Positions 6,768 through 8,102 of a stretch of DNA of 8,102 nt are shown here, piece by piece. Location of the stretch: NCBI GenBank assembly GCA_015163845.1, contig JAAOII010000036.1:1-8102 (forward strand), given 5' to 3'. Origin of the DNA: Candidatus Portiera sp. (GTDB taxonomy: Bacteria > Pseudomonadota > Gammaproteobacteria > CBDBNL01 > JAAOII01). Under the pieces are notes generated by a model. It was not told where the DNA came from, searched no databases, and was given only the letters and a program-made list of their open reading frames with translations. Numbering within the stretch: position 1 is the first letter of the stretch; each line of letters begins with the position of its first letter. The translations under genes and the position numbers were made by a program.

Positions 6768-6794
6768 TGGTATGATAGGGGCAGTTTTTATAAT
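6768..6794 (+). promoter_or_regulatory. Candidate promoter elements for the lipoprotein gene
   Basis: Two -10-like elements are visible. TGGTATGAT at 6768-6776 is an extended -10 (TGn directly before TATGAT) that would give a leader of roughly 25 bases before ATG 6810. A perfect TATAAT lies at 6789-6794, which would give an almost leaderless transcript. Neither has a convincing -35 box at 16-18 bases. The first is the better candidate because of its TGn extension and the adjoining palindrome. Confidence 0.4.
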
Positions 6795-6809
6795 CTACTA
6801 TGAGTTAAC

Positions 6810-8102
6810 ATGCTTAAATACATCAATAATGTCAATAACATAAAAAGGAACTTAAATATACTGGACTTTATTAAGTCATCTATGCATCCGATAGGATTAT
6901 TTCTCATTGTCATTCTGGGTTTAATTCTCGGTTCTTGCACTGAACCTACTACTGAACCTACTTCAGAAGATACTTCAGAAGATACTACTAGTCCTTTCTT
7001 TGATGAATTAAACAATGCCGATAATATAGAATTAACAGTCAATATCAGCGACTCTAAAGTAGATATTGTAACTGCTAATTTCTCGGTAAATTTAAGAGAT
7101 GTGCCTGGTCTGCAGTCAGGGACTAATTCTAGTATGCCATATTCTCTAGAAGATGCTTCTTTTCAAGCTGAACCCTTAAGAGTTGAGTATGACTTAATCA
7201 AAAGACGTAATAATAGGTCCGAATGTATGGCTATTATACCCAGCAATAGAATTACAGCAAACAACTTTAACAATACTGATATTAATTTTATAGTTGATAT
7301 AACTTCTATCTTGACTACAAAATGCAGTGATATTCTGCCAGTTGGCTATGCGGGCGAATATGAGCCATATGATAGGATTGAGAATATAAAGATTACAGAA
7401 CTGGCAATCACCATTCAAGATGCTACAGATATTAGGGTTAATCGCAATCATAGTCTGGGAAGCATCCTAATACCTGCAAACATTACTTTGACTGGGACTG
7501 CAGTGCCTAGCTATTCTTATGCTATTAGTAATAGCAATCTTAGACCAATCTCGGTAAACATTGATGATACTACTACTGACAAAATATCTGCCATGTTTTC
7601 AGTAAAGATACTCGAAGATTCCATCAATATCTCTTTAGATGATGCGTCATTGGAGATTGAAGTAGTTGGAGACGCAATGCTTGAATATATTTTGCATAAG
7701 GGAGCAAATAATGAATATAGATGTAATATTGATATTTCCGCAGATAAAATTTTAGCTGAGAGAGAGAATAACAGATCTATAAGATTTACTTTGGATATAA
7801 CCTCTATTACAACAGCAGAATGCACAGTGGGTAGCAGTATTAGACCAGTCGGATATGTGGAAGGACTTGAGCAGGACCAGATAACTAACATCAACATCAG
7901 AGGGATTGCCTTCAATATCGCATTTACTGCAATCGCTCGCCTTAGTAACACCATGCATTCATTGGAATCGGCTTCATTGGACGGGGCTAGTTTAGCTATA
8001 ACTGGAAATACTGATATTCAGTTTTCTTATAACATTACCAGCAGCCCCCTGACCTCAGCAACAATTAATGTGAGCGATAACTTAAGTGATGAAATACTTG
8101 TA
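6810..8102 (+). CDS. Secreted repeat-containing lipoprotein of unknown function, 3'-truncated by the window edge
   Basis: An open frame of 431 codons runs from ATG 6810 to the end of the window without a stop. The N-terminus carries Lys/Arg residues, then a hydrophobic core (about 29-40) and a lipobox LGSC with C43 as the predicted lipidated residue. A Thr/Glu/Ser/Asp linker (44-62) follows, so the mature protein should be membrane-anchored outside the cytoplasm. After the linker the chain is rich in alternating beta-strand patterns and consists of tandem units of about 171 residues: unit 1 from about 76, unit 2 from about 248, and unit 3 from about 418, cut by the window edge. Each complete unit has a Cys pair 33 apart (C139/C172; C305/C338) and a DITSI...PVGY segment. 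M25 is an alternative start, but then the signal peptide would lack Lys/Arg. The SD is weak (GAG at 6802-6804). I recognise no family; a surface or periplasmic binding/adhesion role is only a guess. Confidence 0.8.
   Translation, partial: MLKYINNVNNIKRNLNILDFIKSSMHPIGLFLIVILGLILGSCTEPTTEPTSEDTSEDTTSPFFDELNNADNIELTVNISDSKVDIVTANFSVNLRDVPGLQSGTNSSMPYSLEDASFQAEPLRVEYDLIKRRNNRSECMAIIPSNRITANNFNNTDINFIVDITSILTTKCSDILPVGYAGEYEPYDRIENIKITELAITIQDATDIRVNRNHSLGSILIPANITLTGTAVPSYSYAISNSNLRPISVNIDDTTTDKISAMFSVKILEDSINISLDDASLEIEVVGDAMLEYILHKGANNEYRCNIDISADKILAERENNRSIRFTLDITSITTAECTVGSSIRPVGYVEGLEQDQITNINIRGIAFNIAFTAIARLSNTMHSLESASLDGASLAITGNTDIQFSYNITSSPLTSATINVSDNLSDEILV
6939..6986 (+). repeat. Two pairs of 12-bp tandem repeats in the lipoprotein linker
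   Basis: Immediately after the lipobox Cys codon, ACTGAACCTACT occurs twice (6939-6950, 6951-6962), followed by TCAGAAGATACT twice (6963-6974, 6975-6986). They encode TEPT TEPT SEDT SEDT, an acidic, flexible tether. The unit is a multiple of three, so copy-number changes would keep the frame. Confidence 0.85.
7035..8102 (+). repeat. Protein-level tandem repeats of about 171 residues in the lipoprotein
   Basis: Unit 1 starts at TVNISDSKVDIVTANFSV (7035), unit 2 at SVNIDDTTTDKISAMFSV (7551) and unit 3 at TINVSDNLSDEILV (8061); the starts are 172 and 170 codons apart. Landmarks recur in register: SLEDAS/SLDDAS, then the first Cys, DITSI, the second Cys, LPVGY/RPVGY and a later ISNSNL/ITSSPL strand. 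DITSI and both Cys positions are each 166 residues apart between units. DNA identity is low, so the duplication is old or strongly diverged. Confidence 0.75.

Noticed and set aside
7194..7958. - strand frames opposite the lipoprotein gene
   Set aside because: They mirror a + strand frame that is open for 431 codons with a lipobox and in-register repeats; their translations show no domain pattern.
1..8102. tRNA, rRNA, CRISPR array, transposase or integrase
   Set aside because: No spaced repeats, cloverleaf-like sequence or recombinase motifs were seen on either strand.

Overview
The window looks like a bacterial chromosome of moderate-to-low G+C, probably a Gram-negative proteobacterium. Support for that is a PreA-type dihydropyrimidine dehydrogenase, a lipobox-bearing lipoprotein and bacterial start/SD signals. 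I cannot place it at genus level. Both ends cut genes: the first gene lacks its 5' part and the last lacks its 3' part.

Region 1 (1-3833, + strand) is a reductive pyrimidine catabolism cluster. It holds the C-terminal part of PreA (FMN barrel plus two [4Fe-4S] motifs), a complete dihydropyrimidinase with all expected metal and substrate residues, and a class III PLP aminotransferase. The gaps are 45 and 53 bases with no visible terminator, so this is probably one operon. PreA would reduce uracil/thymine, dihydropyrimidinase would open the ring, and the aminotransferase would remove the amino group of beta-alanine or 3-aminoisobutyrate. The beta-ureidopropionase and the PreT partner are not in the window.

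Region 2 (3916-6123, + strand) is a visibly more AT-rich cassette. It has an N4/N6-type DNA methyltransferase, a broken open reading frame that looks like the remains of a restriction endonuclease gene, and a D12-class adenine methyltransferase. The genes are nearly contiguous (2 and 3 bases apart). The simplest reading is a type II restriction-modification system with two methyltransferases whose nuclease has decayed, leaving only modification.

Region 3 (6124-6809) holds a small VOC/glyoxalase-fold gene on the - strand. Its 3' end has been duplicated as a 20-bp tandem repeat. Between it and the next gene is a divergent intergenic region with a promoter-like pair, helically phased direct repeats, a perfect 16-bp palindrome and further -10-like elements.

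Region 4 (6810-8102, + strand, open at the window edge) encodes a large secreted lipoprotein of no family I recognise. It is built from tandem repeats of about 171 residues with a conserved cysteine pair. This is the least explained part of the window.
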